Positions 25,042 to 34,652 are shown, numbered from the stretch's first letter. The stretch is 64,000 bases of DNA from Sphingomonas panni (GCF_022664435.1 NZ_JAKREU010000004.1:62001-126000), one strand, 5' to 3'. Notes: a model not told the origin generated them from the letters alone. Numbers and translations: made by a program.

Positions 25042-28000
25042 ATGACCGGCGAATCAGGAACATCCGATGCCATGGCGTCGCAGCGGCACGCATGGGCAAT
25101 ATCGTCCTCGTTCCAGCGGCTTACGCCGATGGGAAAGGCGGCGCTGCTGGTCGCCTACGGCCTGCTGATCTATCTGCTTGCCGCACTGATGCTGTGTGCC
25201 CGCCAATGGCTCGACGGCGCGGAGCTGATATGGGTGGCCAACCCCATCGCCATCGCCACGCTGATCCGACGGCCCCGCGCACAATGGCCGCCGCTGCTGA
25301 CCGTCACGGCGGTCGCCCTCATTCTCGCCAATGGGTGGGGCTATGCCACGCCGGCGCTGATGGTCGGCTATGGGCTGGTCGACCTTGTGAGCATCACCGT
25401 CGTCGCATCGATGATCCGCCTTGCCCATCCCGATCCGCGCCTGTTGCGCGGCTATGCGACGATCGTCCTGATCGCGCTGGGCGGAGCGGGACTGATCACG
25501 GCGCTGTTCGTGCAGTTCCAGTTGCTGATGTTCGGTGCGGTCCAGTCGACCGGGGTGTTGCAATGGTTCGCCGCCAACGCGATGGGGCTGATCATCTTGT
25601 TGCCGGCACTGAAGGCGACCAAGCAGGCGCTGGCGGAGGAGATAAGGCTGCTGTCCCCCGCCGTCGTCGCAGGGATCGCACTGACCACCACGCTGGCCGG
25701 CGCCATCTTCACGATGAGCAGCTATCCGATCCTGTTCCTGCTCCTGCCCTGTGGCGTATTTTCAGCGTTGCTGTATCGCTTCGTCGGAGCGGCGGCATCG
25801 ACCGTGGCGGTCAGCATCGTGGCCACCATCTGCACGTTGAACGGCATCGGGCCGATCGCCGACCTGCAGGTTTCGGACACCGTCCGCATCCTGTATCTTC
25901 AGCTGTTCGTCGGCACCTTCACGCTGACCGCCTTTCCCGTCGCCGCGTTGGTGTATGAACAATCGCGGGGCCTGAAGGAGATTCGCGACAACGAACGGCA
26001 TCTGCGGTTGCTGGCCGATCATTCGACCGATCTCATCATCCGCCTCGGCCCCGATGGACTGCGGCGCTATGCGTCTTCCGGTTCGCAGCGGCTACTTGGC
26101 TATCCGCCCGAAAAGATGCTGGGCCAAAGCCCGTTCCAGCTGATCCATCCAGACGATCGCGACCGGGTGCGGCGCAGCCTCGCGGCGTTGGTCCCGACCG
26201 GGGGCAGCGTCGTCGTGCGATACCGGATGCGGCATAGCGACGGCCGCTATCTCTGGCTGGAAGGGGCGTTCCGGCTGGTCGGCGACGATCCCGCGACGGC
26301 CGAGGTGATCGGATCGATCCGCGACATCGCCGACCGGCGCTCGGCGGAGCGCGTCGCGGTCACATCGCTGGACGAGCTGGAAGAGCAGCAGCGGTTGCTG
26401 TCGATGGCCGAAAGTGCCGCCGGTATCGGCCACTGGCGGCTGAACCTCGCCGACTGGCGGCTGTTCTGGTCGCCCGAGGTGTTTCGCATTCATGGCTATG
26501 ACGGGGACAGGGAACCCGGGATCGCCGCCGCGATCCGCTCTTACCATCCCGACGACCGCGCCGCGGTCCGCGACCGGATCAGCATGGCGATCGCCAACGG
26601 CGGTACGTTCGAATTCGACGCCCGCATCGTTCGGCCGACGGGCGAAATCCGCTACGTCCGGTCGCGGGGACAGGCGGAAACCGCGCCGGGCGCGGGCATC
26701 GTCGGGCTGTTCGGCGTATTCCAGGACGTTACCGAACATGTTGCGGCAATCACCGACCTGCGTGCGGCCCGCGAGGAGGCGGAACGCGCGCTGGCGGCCA
26801 AGGCGACCTTCACCGCGACGATCAGCCACGAAATCCGCACACCGCTTACCTCGATCCTGGCGGCGGTACAGCTGCTGCGCGACACGCCGGACCGTGCCGA
26901 ACGGATGCGGCATCTCGATTCGCTGGAGACTGCCGGGCGCACGCTGTCGGATATCGTCGACGACGTGCTGACCTTCTCGAAACTGGAGGGTGGACATGGC
27001 AGTCTGGAGGCGATCGCGTTCGAGCCGCGGGACTTGCTGCGGACGGTCGCGGACCTGTTCGCTGCCGAAGCGTGCAACCACGCGCTGTCGGTTGAAGTGG
27101 CAGCGACGCCGGGCCAGGTGATCGGCGATCCGGCGCGGTTGCAGCGGGTGCTGACCAACCTGGTCGGCAATGCGATCAAGTTCACCCGCGCCGGCTCGAT
27201 CCGGATCGCCGCATCGCATGGCAGCGGTGACCTGTGGCATTTCGAGGTCGCGGATACCGGCGTCGGCATCCGCAGCGACCGGCTGGAGGCGATCTTCGAA
27301 CCCTTCGTACAGGCCGATGCGTCGACGACGCGCAGCTATGGCGGCACCGGCCTCGGCCTCAGCATCAGCCGGATGCTGGTCGAATCGATGCGCGGCACGA
27401 TCCAGGTCGCCAGCCGCCCCGGTGCGGGGTCCCGGTTCTGGTTCGACATTCCGCTGCCCCCTGCCAGAACCGGGGTCGGTGTCGGGGCGGCGGGACCGTT
27501 CGATACCGCTGCAGCCGTGAAAGCCGGGAATCGGCCAGCGCTGACCGTGCTGGTGGCGGAGGACAATGACGTCAACCGCCACCTGCTGGCGGAAATCGTC
27601 CGGCGGCTGGGGCATCGGGTGGTGACGGTCGAACATGGTGCGCGTGCCGTCGAATATGTCACGGCACCTGCCGGCAATCCGGTCGATCTGGTGCTGATGG
27701 ACGTCCAGATGCCGGTGATGGACGGTATCGCCGCGGCCCGCGCCATCCGGGCATGGGGCGGGGCGGGGGCGGCGGTACCGATCCACGCCATCACCGCCGA
27801 CCTGTCGGACGACCGGCGGTCCGACATCACCCGGGCCGGAATGAACGGCGTGCTGACCAAGCCGGTCGACATGGCGCAGTTGAGCGCGTTGCTGAACCAG
27901 ACCGCGGTCGTGCCGAGCCGGCCCGCCCCGGCCACGCGGTCCGCCAACGCCATCGATCCGGTTCGTATCCGGGCGCTGACCGATGCGCTGGGACCGGAAC

Positions 28001-28284
28001 AGCGCGACACCCTGCTGACGCTGCTGATCGACGATGCGCGGCGGGTGCCGGCACGGTTGCGGACACTGTTGGCGCAAGGTCGCAACAATCTCGCCCGGCG
28101 AGAGGCCCATGCCTTTCATGGCGCGGCGGCAAGCATGGGTGCGGCGCACCTGATCGCCGCGCTGGCGGAGATCGAACGCATCGCGGACGACGTCACCGTC
28201 GATCAGGCGGTGATCGACCGTCTGGATCGTTGTGCGCAGGATGTGATCGATGCAGCCGAAGCCGCGATGCGCAGCGCGGCCTGA
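25042..28284 (+). CDS. Hybrid histidine kinase with MASE1, PAS, REC and Hpt domains
   Basis: 1080 residues. An N-terminal membrane region of about eight segments (25-300) resembles MASE1. Two PAS domains follow (around 325-440 and 455-570; the first ends in HPDDRDRVRRSL). HisKA has the phosphorylated H596 in TISHEIRTPL, followed by an HATPase with FEVADTGVGI and GGTGLGLSIS. A REC domain (LVAEDND, D887 in LMDVQMPVMDG) and an Hpt domain with H1023 end the protein. The Hpt has AHAFHG, where the canonical Lys is His. ATG at 25042 is preferred to TTG at 25036; an in-frame ATG at 25072 is possible. Confidence 0.85.
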   Translation: MTGESGTSDAMASQRHAWAISSSFQRLTPMGKAALLVAYGLLIYLLAALMLCARQWLDGAELIWVANPIAIATLIRRPRAQWPPLLTVTAVALILANGWGYATPALMVGYGLVDLVSITVVASMIRLAHPDPRLLRGYATIVLIALGGAGLITALFVQFQLLMFGAVQSTGVLQWFAANAMGLIILLPALKATKQALAEEIRLLSPAVVAGIALTTTLAGAIFTMSSYPILFLLLPCGVFSALLYRFVGAAASTVAVSIVATICTLNGIGPIADLQVSDTVRILYLQLFVGTFTLTAFPVAALVYEQSRGLKEIRDNERHLRLLADHSTDLIIRLGPDGLRRYASSGSQRLLGYPPEKMLGQSPFQLIHPDDRDRVRRSLAALVPTGGSVVVRYRMRHSDGRYLWLEGAFRLVGDDPATAEVIGSIRDIADRRSAERVAVTSLDELEEQQRLLSMAESAAGIGHWRLNLADWRLFWSPEVFRIHGYDGDREPGIAAAIRSYHPDDRAAVRDRISMAIANGGTFEFDARIVRPTGEIRYVRSRGQAETAPGAGIVGLFGVFQDVTEHVAAITDLRAAREEAERALAAKATFTATISHEIRTPLTSILAAVQLLRDTPDRAERMRHLDSLETAGRTLSDIVDDVLTFSKLEGGHGSLEAIAFEPRDLLRTVADLFAAEACNHALSVEVAATPGQVIGDPARLQRVLTNLVGNAIKFTRAGSIRIAASHGSGDLWHFEVADTGVGIRSDRLEAIFEPFVQADASTTRSYGGTGLGLSISRMLVESMRGTIQVASRPGAGSRFWFDIPLPPARTGVGVGAAGPFDTAAAVKAGNRPALTVLVAEDNDVNRHLLAEIVRRLGHRVVTVEHGARAVEYVTAPAGNPVDLVLMDVQMPVMDGIAAARAIRAWGGAGAAVPIHAITADLSDDRRSDITRAGMNGVLTKPVDMAQLSALLNQTAVVPSRPAPATRSANAIDPVRIRALTDALGPEQRDTLLTLLIDDARRVPARLRTLLAQGRNNLARREAHAFHGAAASMGAAHLIAALAEIERIADDVTVDQAVIDRLDRCAQDVIDAAEAAMRSAA

Positions 28285-28290
28285 CCGGGA

Positions 28291-28920
28291 TCAGTTCTCG
28301 GCGTCGAATGCCTGCAACGCCAGTACGGCCTGTGTCCGGTTGCTGACGCCCAATTTGCGGAAGATCGCCGAGAGGTGCGATTTGACCGTCGGTTCGGCCA
28401 GTTGCAGATCATAGGCGATCTGCTTGTTCTGATGCCCGTTCACGATCGCCCGCAGCACGCGCAGCTGCGCGATCGACAGCGTGCCCATCCGTTCCGCCAG
28501 GTCGACGCGACGATCCTCCTGCGCGGCATCGGCGATCCCCTCAGGCATCCAGTCCTGCCCGTCGAGCAGCTTGCGGATCGCGTCGATCATCTGGTCGATG
28601 GTCGAGGATTTGGGGATGAAACCCCTGGCCCCCAGCGCGTGCGCCTGTGCGACGACGGCCGGTTCCTCGCGGCCGGACACGATGGCGATCGCGGCGGTCG
28701 GGCGGATCGCGCGCAACATCGCCAGCCCGGCGAACCCCTGCACATCGGGTAGCATCAGGTCGAGCAGGACCAGGTCGTAATCGGTCCGGCGGACCAGAGC
28801 TTCCGCCTCGGCCAGCGTCGTCACGCAATCCTTGGTGATGCCGGAATCGACTGCCCGTGCCGCCATCCCCAATGCCGTCGCACACATCGGATGGTCGTCT
28901 GCGACGAGAATATGAGGCAT
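28291..28920 (-). CDS. LuxR/NarL-type response regulator
   Basis: 209 residues. REC domain with acidic pocket DDH (8-10), phosphorylated D54 in LVLLDLMLPDVQG, and Lys in GFIPKSS. LuxR helix-turn-helix near the end: LSIAQLRVLRAIVNGHQNKQIAYDLQLAEPTVKSHLSAIFRKLGV. It is tail to tail with the hybrid kinase (six bases between stops) and is a plausible output partner. No other regulator gene is close. Confidence 0.9.
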   Translation of the reverse strand: MPHILVADDHPMCATALGMAARAVDSGITKDCVTTLAEAEALVRRTDYDLVLLDLMLPDVQGFAGLAMLRAIRPTAAIAIVSGREEPAVVAQAHALGARGFIPKSSTIDQMIDAIRKLLDGQDWMPEGIADAAQEDRRVDLAERMGTLSIAQLRVLRAIVNGHQNKQIAYDLQLAEPTVKSHLSAIFRKLGVSNRTQAVLALQAFDAEN

Positions 28921-29023
28921 TCACAATCCCTTGCTGGGGTGCTTGCTGTTTCAGGGCGGCTTCTAACACACTCTTATGTCGTAGCCACTAACAAGGACTT
29001 GCCATTGCGAAAGTAATTGAGGC

Positions 29024-29611
29024 CTACTGGATCGAAACGGGAAGTTCGGCAAAGTCGTCCAGAAGTACCTGACCGATGGAGCGTTCGATCCCGCGGGTAA
29101 GGCTTTCCGGCACGGTGACGGAAAACCCCCGACGTACCAGTCCGTCGATCGCCCAGCGTACGCAGTAATCGGCAGCGACCCCGACGACCACCGCCCGTTC
29201 GACTCCCTGACGGCGAAGTTCGTCGAAGAACGGGTCGCGTGCCACCGGCGGCGACTTGCCATGCGCATCGCGCAGCACCAACCCGTCCTCGGCCCACATG
29301 TCGAACACGCCCTTTTCGAGTGTTCGGCACGTGATGGCGGCCGGCACCGACTGCGGATCGAGCAGGTTGCGCCAGCCGTCTGTTCCCTTGACGCAATGGA
29401 TCGGGAACAGCGCGGCCTCGGCGCTGCCGGGATAGGTGTCGGCGAAATGCGTGTCGAAGGTGAACACAATGGCGGCCGTATCCGCTGGCGTCCGCCGGGC
29501 AAGCCATTCGCTGAGCGGCGTCACGATCGAATCCGCACCGGGCACGGGAAGCGCGCCATCGGGCAGCATGAAATCGGCCTGGGTATCCACGACGAGGATC
29601 AGATCACGCAT
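29024..29611 (-). CDS. pncA: Nicotinamidase-like cysteine hydrolase
   Basis: 195-aa isochorismatase-fold hydrolase with the nicotinamidase triad D9 (VVDTQADF), K100 (TLEKGVFDMW) and C150 (VAADYC), and metal ligands D53 and H55 (FDTHF) and H72 (PIHCVKG). Nicotinamidase converts nicotinamide to nicotinate for NAD salvage. Placement next to the NrtR-type gene and pncB, with a shared operator, makes nicotinamide the likely substrate rather than another amide. The gene symbol is by family and context. Confidence 0.88.
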   Translation of the reverse strand: MRDLILVVDTQADFMLPDGALPVPGADSIVTPLSEWLARRTPADTAAIVFTFDTHFADTYPGSAEAALFPIHCVKGTDGWRNLLDPQSVPAAITCRTLEKGVFDMWAEDGLVLRDAHGKSPPVARDPFFDELRRQGVERAVVVGVAADYCVRWAIDGLVRRGFSVTVPESLTRGIERSIGQVLLDDFAELPVSIQ

Positions 29612-29629
29612 CTTCGGTACACCTCCATG

Positions 29630-29666
29630 CGCTTTACATATATGTATAGAGGATATATGTAAAGCG
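29630..29666. promoter_or_regulatory. Perfect inverted repeat, likely NrtR operator
   Basis: CGCTTTACATATAT (29630-29643) and its exact complement ATATATGTAAAGCG (29653-29666) flank nine bases. The repeat lies between the divergent nicotinamidase gene (ATG at 29611) and the NrtR-type gene (ATG at 29668), so a bound repressor would control both directions. The A/T-rich TTTACA-TGTAAA ends fit a site in this salvage pathway. Confidence 0.85.
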
Positions 29667-29667
29667 A

Positions 29668-30357
29668 ATGGAAGAGGCGGCGTTCCTGCATGGCTACGAC
29701 CCGGATCGGTATGACCGACCCTCGGTGGCGGTCGATTGCGTCACCTTCGGCATGATGGACGGTCAACTGGTCGTCCTGCTTTCGCGGCGGTATCAGCACC
29801 CATTTTTCGGCGACTGGTCCTTGCCCGGCACCTTCGTGCGGATGGACGAATCGCCGGAGGTCGCGGCCGAGCGGGTGCTGCGCGACAAGGCCGGGCTGGT
29901 CGGGGTCGCGCCGGAACAGGTCCATTGCTTCGGTGCGGTCGACCGCGATCCCCGGATGCGGATCATCACCATCGCCTATCGCGTCCTGCTCGACCCGGCG
30001 GCGATGGTCGCGCTGCGACCGGGTGAGGGGCAGTGCCTTGCGACGATCGCCCCGACGGGCGCCATCCAGCTGGCGGACCAGCCGCTACGGCTGGCGTTCG
30101 ACCATGCCGCTATCGTGGGACTGACGCTGGAGCGGCTGCGCGCGACGATCGACGATGCCGCCTTCGCCCTGCTTCCCGATCGCTTCACCCTGCGCGAGTT
30201 GCAGGAGGTGCATGAGGCGGTATCGGGGCGCCCGCTCAACAAGCCCGGCTTCCGTCGCCGGATGCTGGAGCGCGGCGAACTGCATGGCACGGGGGAATAT
30301 GAGGCGGGGCGGGCATTCCGTCCGGCTGAACTATATGTGTGCCGTTCGAAAGGCTGA
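29668..30357 (+). CDS. nrtR: NrtR-type Nudix-related transcriptional regulator
   Basis: 229 residues. An N-terminal Nudix-like domain (VDCVTFGMMDGQLVVLLSRR, then GTFVRMDESPEVAAERVLRDK) and a C-terminal winged helix with LPDRFTLRELQEVHEAVSGRPLNKPGFRRRMLERGEL. The Nudix box has lost the catalytic Glu positions: REUxEE reads R69-V-L-R-D-K74. Loss of hydrolase residues with kept ADP-ribose fold is the NrtR hallmark; NrtR represses NAD genes and is released by ADP-ribose. The operator ends one base before the ATG, so autoregulation is likely. pncB starts three bases after the stop. Confidence 0.9.
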   Translation: MEEAAFLHGYDPDRYDRPSVAVDCVTFGMMDGQLVVLLSRRYQHPFFGDWSLPGTFVRMDESPEVAAERVLRDKAGLVGVAPEQVHCFGAVDRDPRMRIITIAYRVLLDPAAMVALRPGEGQCLATIAPTGAIQLADQPLRLAFDHAAIVGLTLERLRATIDDAAFALLPDRFTLRELQEVHEAVSGRPLNKPGFRRRMLERGELHGTGEYEAGRAFRPAELYVCRSKG

Positions 30358-30360
30358 TCG

Positions 30361-31665
30361 ATGGTAATGACCGATATCGCGACCCGGGTGTGGAATCATG
30401 GCTGGCGCCTGGACCCGGTGGTGCGCAGCCTGCTCGACACCGATTTCTACAAGCTGCTGATGGTGCAGATGATCCGCCACGTCCACCCGGACGTCCGCGC
30501 GACCTTCGCCGTCATCAACCGCAGCAAGTCGGTGCGGCTGGCCGAGGTCATCGACGAAGGCGAACTCCGCGCGCAGCTGGACCATGCCCGGACCGTCGCC
30601 TTCTCGAAGCAGGAGCTGATCTGGCTGGCGGGTAACAGCTTCTACGGTGTCGACCGCATGTTCGCGCCGGATTTCATCGACTGGCTCAGCCGCTTTCGCC
30701 TGCCGCCCTATGAATTGTCGGTCCGCGACGGCCAGTACGAACTGCATTTCGAGGGGCCATGGGCGGAGACGTCGTTATGGGAAATCCCGGCGCTCACCAT
30801 CCTCAACGAGCTGCGCGCACGGGCGGCGCTGCGCGACCATGGCCGGTTCGCGCTCGACGTGACCTATGCCCGGGCCAAGGCGCGGCTGTGGGACAAGGTC
30901 GAGCGACTGGCGGAGCTGCCCGACCTCGTCCTGTCCGACTTCGGTACGCGGCGGCGGCATGGCTTCCTGTGGCAGCGCTGGTGCGTGGAGGCGTTGCAGG
31001 AAGGGTTGGGCGACCGGTTCGTCGGCACCTCCAACGTGCTGCTGGCGATGCAGGCCGGCGTCGAGGCGATCGGCACCAACGCCCACGAACTGCCGATGGT
31101 GGAGGCGGCGCTGGCCGACGACGATGCCGGCATCGCCGCCGCGCCGTACCGGGTGCTGGAGGAATGGCGGCGGCATTATGGCGGCAACCTGCTGATCGCC
31201 TTGCCCGATGCGTTCGGCACCACCGCCTTCCTGCGCAACGCGCCGCACTGGCTGGCCGAGTGGACCGGCTTCCGTCCCGACAGTATGCCGCCGATCGAAG
31301 GGGGCGAACAGATCCTGCGCTGGTGGGAGGAACAGGGCGTCGATCCCCGGTCGAAGCTGCTGATCTTCTCCGACGGGATGGATGTCGACAGCATCCTTGC
31401 GACCTATCGCCATTTTCACGGCCGGGTGCGGATGAGCTTCGGCTGGGGCACCAACCTCACCAACGACTTCCGCGGCTGCGATCCGCTGGGCGGCGAGGGG
31501 CTGGAGCCGATCTCGCTGGTGTGCAAGGTCATCGGCGCCAATGGCCGCCCGGCGGTCAAGCTGTCGGACAATCCGGCCAAGGCGACCGGCGATCCTGCCG
31601 ATATTGCCCGCTACCTCCGCATCTTCGGCGAAGGCGGCCGGGTCGCCAGCCCGGTCGCGGTATAG
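30361..31665 (+). CDS. pncB: Nicotinate phosphoribosyltransferase
   Basis: 434 residues. Family blocks include [15 protein letters not shown] near the start, [36 protein letters not shown] and, near the end, [12 protein letters not shown]. The enzyme makes nicotinate mononucleotide from nicotinate in NAD salvage and uses an autophosphorylated His, expected in the FGTRRRH segment. It begins three bases after nrtR in the same operon, so it should be under the same operator. An in-frame ATG at 30367 is an equally good start. Confidence 0.93.
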   Translation: MVMTDIATRVWNHGWRLDPVVRSLLDTDFYKLLMVQMIRHVHPDVRATFAVINRSKSVRLAEVIDEGELRAQLDHARTVAFSKQELIWLAGNSFYGVDRMFAPDFIDWLSRFRLPPYELSVRDGQYELHFEGPWAETSLWEIPALTILNELRARAALRDHGRFALDVTYARAKARLWDKVERLAELPDLVLSDFGTRRRHGFLWQRWCVEALQEGLGDRFVGTSNVLLAMQAGVEAIGTNAHELPMVEAALADDDAGIAAAPYRVLEEWRRHYGGNLLIALPDAFGTTAFLRNAPHWLAEWTGFRPDSMPPIEGGEQILRWWEEQGVDPRSKLLIFSDGMDVDSILATYRHFHGRVRMSFGWGTNLTNDFRGCDPLGGEGLEPISLVCKVIGANGRPAVKLSDNPAKATGDPADIARYLRIFGEGGRVASPVAV

Positions 31666-31720
31666 CGGGCAAGGGAACGTCCGCCGCGCCGCGCGCATTG
31701 GAGGGATGAGGAGAGTGACC

Positions 31721-31876
31721 ATGCCCGATCCCGAGACCCCGACCGACGGCGACGCCAACCTGTCCGTCGATCATCAGCAGGACGGTGATGCCCGCCGTCC
31801 CGGCGACACGCTGGACCGCGATCAGCCGCATGACGCGCGCGAGGACTACCCGCCGCGCAAGTCGTCGCTGACCTGA
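31721..31876 (+). CDS. Small acidic hydrophilic protein, hypothetical
   Basis: 51 residues (MPDPETPTDGDANLSVDH...), strongly charged and probably disordered. The ATG at 31721 has GAGGAGAG seven bases upstream; the ATG at 31706 has its SD too close. No family recognised. It lies after pncB and converges on trmB six bases away. Confidence 0.5.
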   Translation: MPDPETPTDGDANLSVDHQQDGDARRPGDTLDRDQPHDAREDYPPRKSSLT

Positions 31877-31882
31877 GCCGGA

Positions 31883-32563
31883 TCAGACCCGCACGTAGCG
31901 GAAATACCAGACCTCATGCCCCTGCCGCCGGGCCTTGCGTTCGTAGCGGGTTTCGGGCCAGTCGGCGGGGCGGGTGAGGAAGTCGGCCGCTGTCTGTGCC
32001 TGCCATACGAAGTCGCGGCGCTGGTCCATGATCATCATCGCCCAGCGGCAATAGGTCGGGTCGTCGGTGCCCAGGCGAAATTCGCCGCCCGGCCGCAGCT
32101 TCTTCGCAATCAGGTCCATCGGCCCGTGGTTCATCATCCGTCGCTTGGCATGGCGCGCCTTGGGCCACGGATCGGGGTGGAGCAGATAGACGCGTTCCAG
32201 CCCGGCATCGGGGAAGCGTTCGATCACCTCCAGCGCGTCGCCCATGTGCAGCCGGACATTGCCGAGTGCGTCGTCGCGGATGTGGTTCAGCGCGCCGACG
32301 ACGCCGTTCAGGAACGGTTCGCAACCGACAAAGCCATGATGCGGCCGGGCGCCGGCCTGTCCCGCCAGATGCTCGCCCGCGCCGAAGCCGATTTCCACCT
32401 CGACCGGGCGGTCGTCGCCGAACAGGACCTGCGATGTGAGCGGGCCGTCCTCCGGCACCGAGACCTGCGGCAGCAGTTCCTCGACCAGGGCGGCCTGCCC
32501 CAGGCGCAGCTTGTGCCCCTGGCGACGACCATAGAGGCGGCGGATGGTAGTGGGATCGTTCAT
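31883..32563 (-). CDS. trmB: tRNA (guanine-N7-)-methyltransferase
   Basis: 226 residues, Rossmann methyltransferase. SAM-binding EVEIGFGAGEHLAGQA, the middle GCEPFLNGVVGALNHI, and the TrmB signature VYLLHPDPWPKARHAKRRMM, followed by GGEFRLGTDDPTYCRW. It methylates G46 in tRNA variable loops. Clear single-domain match to family length. It is divergent from the PAP2 gene. Confidence 0.95.
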   Translation of the reverse strand: MNDPTTIRRLYGRRQGHKLRLGQAALVEELLPQVSVPEDGPLTSQVLFGDDRPVEVEIGFGAGEHLAGQAGARPHHGFVGCEPFLNGVVGALNHIRDDALGNVRLHMGDALEVIERFPDAGLERVYLLHPDPWPKARHAKRRMMNHGPMDLIAKKLRPGGEFRLGTDDPTYCRWAMMIMDQRRDFVWQAQTAADFLTRPADWPETRYERKARRQGHEVWYFRYVRV

Positions 32564-32646
32564 CGCCGCGCTCCTACCCGCCCGGATGACGTGTCGACAA
32601 GTCGTGTCGACGGGGAGCTTCCCCGGTCGCCGCGGGTTGGAGCGCG

Positions 32647-33240
32647 ATGGGCAAGAAGAAGCAGGCCAGGCGCGAGGCCAAACGCGGGGCGAAGCAGCTG
32701 GTCGATGCCGATATCGATGTCGGCCATGGCGTCGCGGCGGAGCTGCGGCATCATCCGGTCGTGAAGCTCGCCGGGGCGATCAGCGAGGTTGCCGACCAGC
32801 CGCCTATGGTCGCGATCAACCTGATCACCATCGCCGCCGGGCTGATCGCGCAGGACCGGCGGCTGACGCGGACCGGCGTCAGGATGCTGGCGGCACACGG
32901 GCTGGCCACGCTGGCCAAGGCGGCAATCAAGCATCATGTCGACCGGGCGCGGCCGAACCTGTTCGCCAGCCGGCAGGAGCATCGCCCGACCCCCGGTGAC
33001 CGGGACGAAGGGCCGCAAAACTCCTTCCCGTCCGGCCATACCGCCGGCGCCGTCGCGGTGGCACGGGCAGTTGCCCGCGAATATCCCGGCGCAGCCGGCC
33101 CGGTACAGGCGGCGGCGGCCGGCATCGCCGCGATCCAGGTCCCGCGCGGCACGCACTTCCCGATCGACGTCGCGGCAGGGGCCGTGATCGGCTGGGCAGC
33201 GGAGGCGATCGTCGCGCGGGTGTTGCCGGGCGGCAAGTAG
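32647..33240 (+). CDS. PAP2-family phosphatase-like protein
   Basis: 197 residues. The three phosphatase motifs are present: KHHVDRARP (K-x6-RP), PSGHT, and RGTHFPIDV (R-x-x-H-x-x-x-D, shorter than the usual SRxxxxxHxxxD). The N-terminus is very basic (MGKKKQARREAKRGAK) and there are few strongly hydrophobic helices, so it may be a peripheral rather than polytopic PAP2. Likely substrate a lipid or polyprenyl phosphate. Confidence 0.8.
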   Translation: MGKKKQARREAKRGAKQLVDADIDVGHGVAAELRHHPVVKLAGAISEVADQPPMVAINLITIAAGLIAQDRRLTRTGVRMLAAHGLATLAKAAIKHHVDRARPNLFASRQEHRPTPGDRDEGPQNSFPSGHTAGAVAVARAVAREYPGAAGPVQAAAAGIAAIQVPRGTHFPIDVAAGAVIGWAAEAIVARVLPGGK

Positions 33241-33399
33241 CGCTCCCAGCTTCGGCAATTCGTCCTGCTTCGGCGTCGCCCTGGAGCCGGTCCGAACCGA
33301 TCGATATGGATTATCGTGTCGACATGTCGCGCCGCCGGTCCGCGCATGATCCGCCATAAGATATCGTTTTTTTACAGTATCCTAGGCACATCTGATCGG

Positions 33400-33523
33400 T
33401 CAAAGTTCACAAAGTTCACACTCGCCGCATTTTGCGCGCGAGTGCAGATATCGCCACGACCGGGCGGTTCGCCCTGTCCGACAAACCGCGTCGAGCATGG
33501 CAGGATGGCGGCGTGTAGGAAAG
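33400..33523 (-). repeat. Dispersed two-block element, copy 4
   Basis: On the minus strand it starts CTTTCCTACA (33514-33523), has CCATGCTC about 13 bases later, and ends with GTGTGAACTTTGTGAACTTT, followed by G (33400-33423). It sits in the 295-base gap where the PAP2 gene and the secreted-protein gene converge. The remaining part of the gap shows a T-run at about 33366 but no gene. Confidence 0.75.
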
Positions 33524-33535
33524 CGCACGCCCCGA

Positions 33536-34627
33536 TCACGAACCCTTCATAAAGTCGGAATTGACGTTCACCTGCGTCTTGCGGCCCCAGGTCGTGGTGC
33601 TGGACAGCATCGGGCCTTCCAGCGCGGTGGCGACCTGATCGGGGCGCGGCAGGGCCGTCATCGGCGGGAAGGCGGTGGTCTGGCCCATGTCCAGCAACTG
33701 GATCGACCATTGTGGCGACGATCCTTCGCTCAGCAGCGGTCCCAGCTCGTCAGGCGCGACCCAGACGCCACGCCCCGAGTCGCTGAATGCCAGCAGATAC
33801 CGGTCCATCGCCGCGTCCGGGCGATAGACACCGCCGACCGGGGCCGGGCCGGTGTCGCGGCACCAGCGCGGGACCGGTGCGGGGGTGGCCAGCTTCGCAC
33901 TGGCGCGTGCGGCCGCCGACGACAGCAGCCCCGCAGTCAGTGCCGCCATCGACAGCATCTTTTCGTCGCGGACGACCTGGGCGGTGACCGGGAAAGCGAG
34001 CGGCGTCGCGCAGTCGGTGACGGGAGCCGCAGCCGGTGCTGTAGCGGCGGGCGTCCGCGTCCAATCCAGCGCGGCAAGCAGCGTCGGCATCCGCGCGACA
34101 AGTGCCGGGCCGTCGAGCGTGGTCGAGCTGTAGCGGGTCTTCACCAGCCAATCGCCCATCGGCAACAATGCCAGCGCAGTCCCGCGATAGGGCGGCTTCG
34201 TCACCGTCCATCCGCCGACCAGGCCGCTGGCGTTCGCCTGTCCGGGGGGCGTGAAGGCGGCGGGCATAACCGACGGCGTCACCGTACCGAACATCTCGCT
34301 GCGTCCCTCGATCGACGCCCGCGCGCGATCGAACCAGACCGGCACCGCGCCACCGACCTTGCGATAGACGTAGACGGTGATGAGATCGCTGTCGCGGGCG
34401 TAGCGGGCGAATACGTCGAGTTCGTCGGTGCCGAACTGTTCGATCGAGGTGCGCGGAATGCCGTCGAGGGTCGCGGGTACGACCAGCTTGCTATGGCGAA
34501 ATCGATAGGGCTTGCCGGCCGAGGCGCGAAGTTCCGATTTCTGCATCTGTGCGGTCGCCGGCAGCGCCGGAGCCAGCATCGTCGCCAACAGGCCGCCGAC
34601 GAGCAGCCGCTTCATCCTGTATCGCAT
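33536..34627 (-). CDS. Secreted protein of unknown function
   Basis: 363 residues with signal peptide (start MRYRMKRLLVGGLLATMLAPAL, cleavage near ATAQ). The ATG at 34627 has GGGGGGAT just before it; the ATG at 34615 is the alternative. Mature sequence has no repeats or catalytic motif that I recognise; the block ELDVFARYARDSDLITVYVYRKVGG is the best conserved-looking part. Two Cys are visible (VTDCATP, PRWCRDTG). A mid-section is rich in Ala and Pro. Confidence 0.7.
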   Translation of the reverse strand: MRYRMKRLLVGGLLATMLAPALPATAQMQKSELRASAGKPYRFRHSKLVVPATLDGIPRTSIEQFGTDELDVFARYARDSDLITVYVYRKVGGAVPVWFDRARASIEGRSEMFGTVTPSVMPAAFTPPGQANASGLVGGWTVTKPPYRGTALALLPMGDWLVKTRYSSTTLDGPALVARMPTLLAALDWTRTPAATAPAAAPVTDCATPLAFPVTAQVVRDEKMLSMAALTAGLLSSAAARASAKLATPAPVPRWCRDTGPAPVGGVYRPDAAMDRYLLAFSDSGRGVWVAPDELGPLLSEGSSPQWSIQLLDMGQTTAFPPMTALPRPDQVATALEGPMLSSTTTWGRKTQVNVNSDFMKGS

Positions 34628-34652
34628 CCATCCCCCCAATGGGACGGACATG

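Noticed and set aside
32560..33357. Long minus-strand frame opposite the PAP2 gene
   Set aside because: Shadow; plus strand has all three PAP2 motifs.
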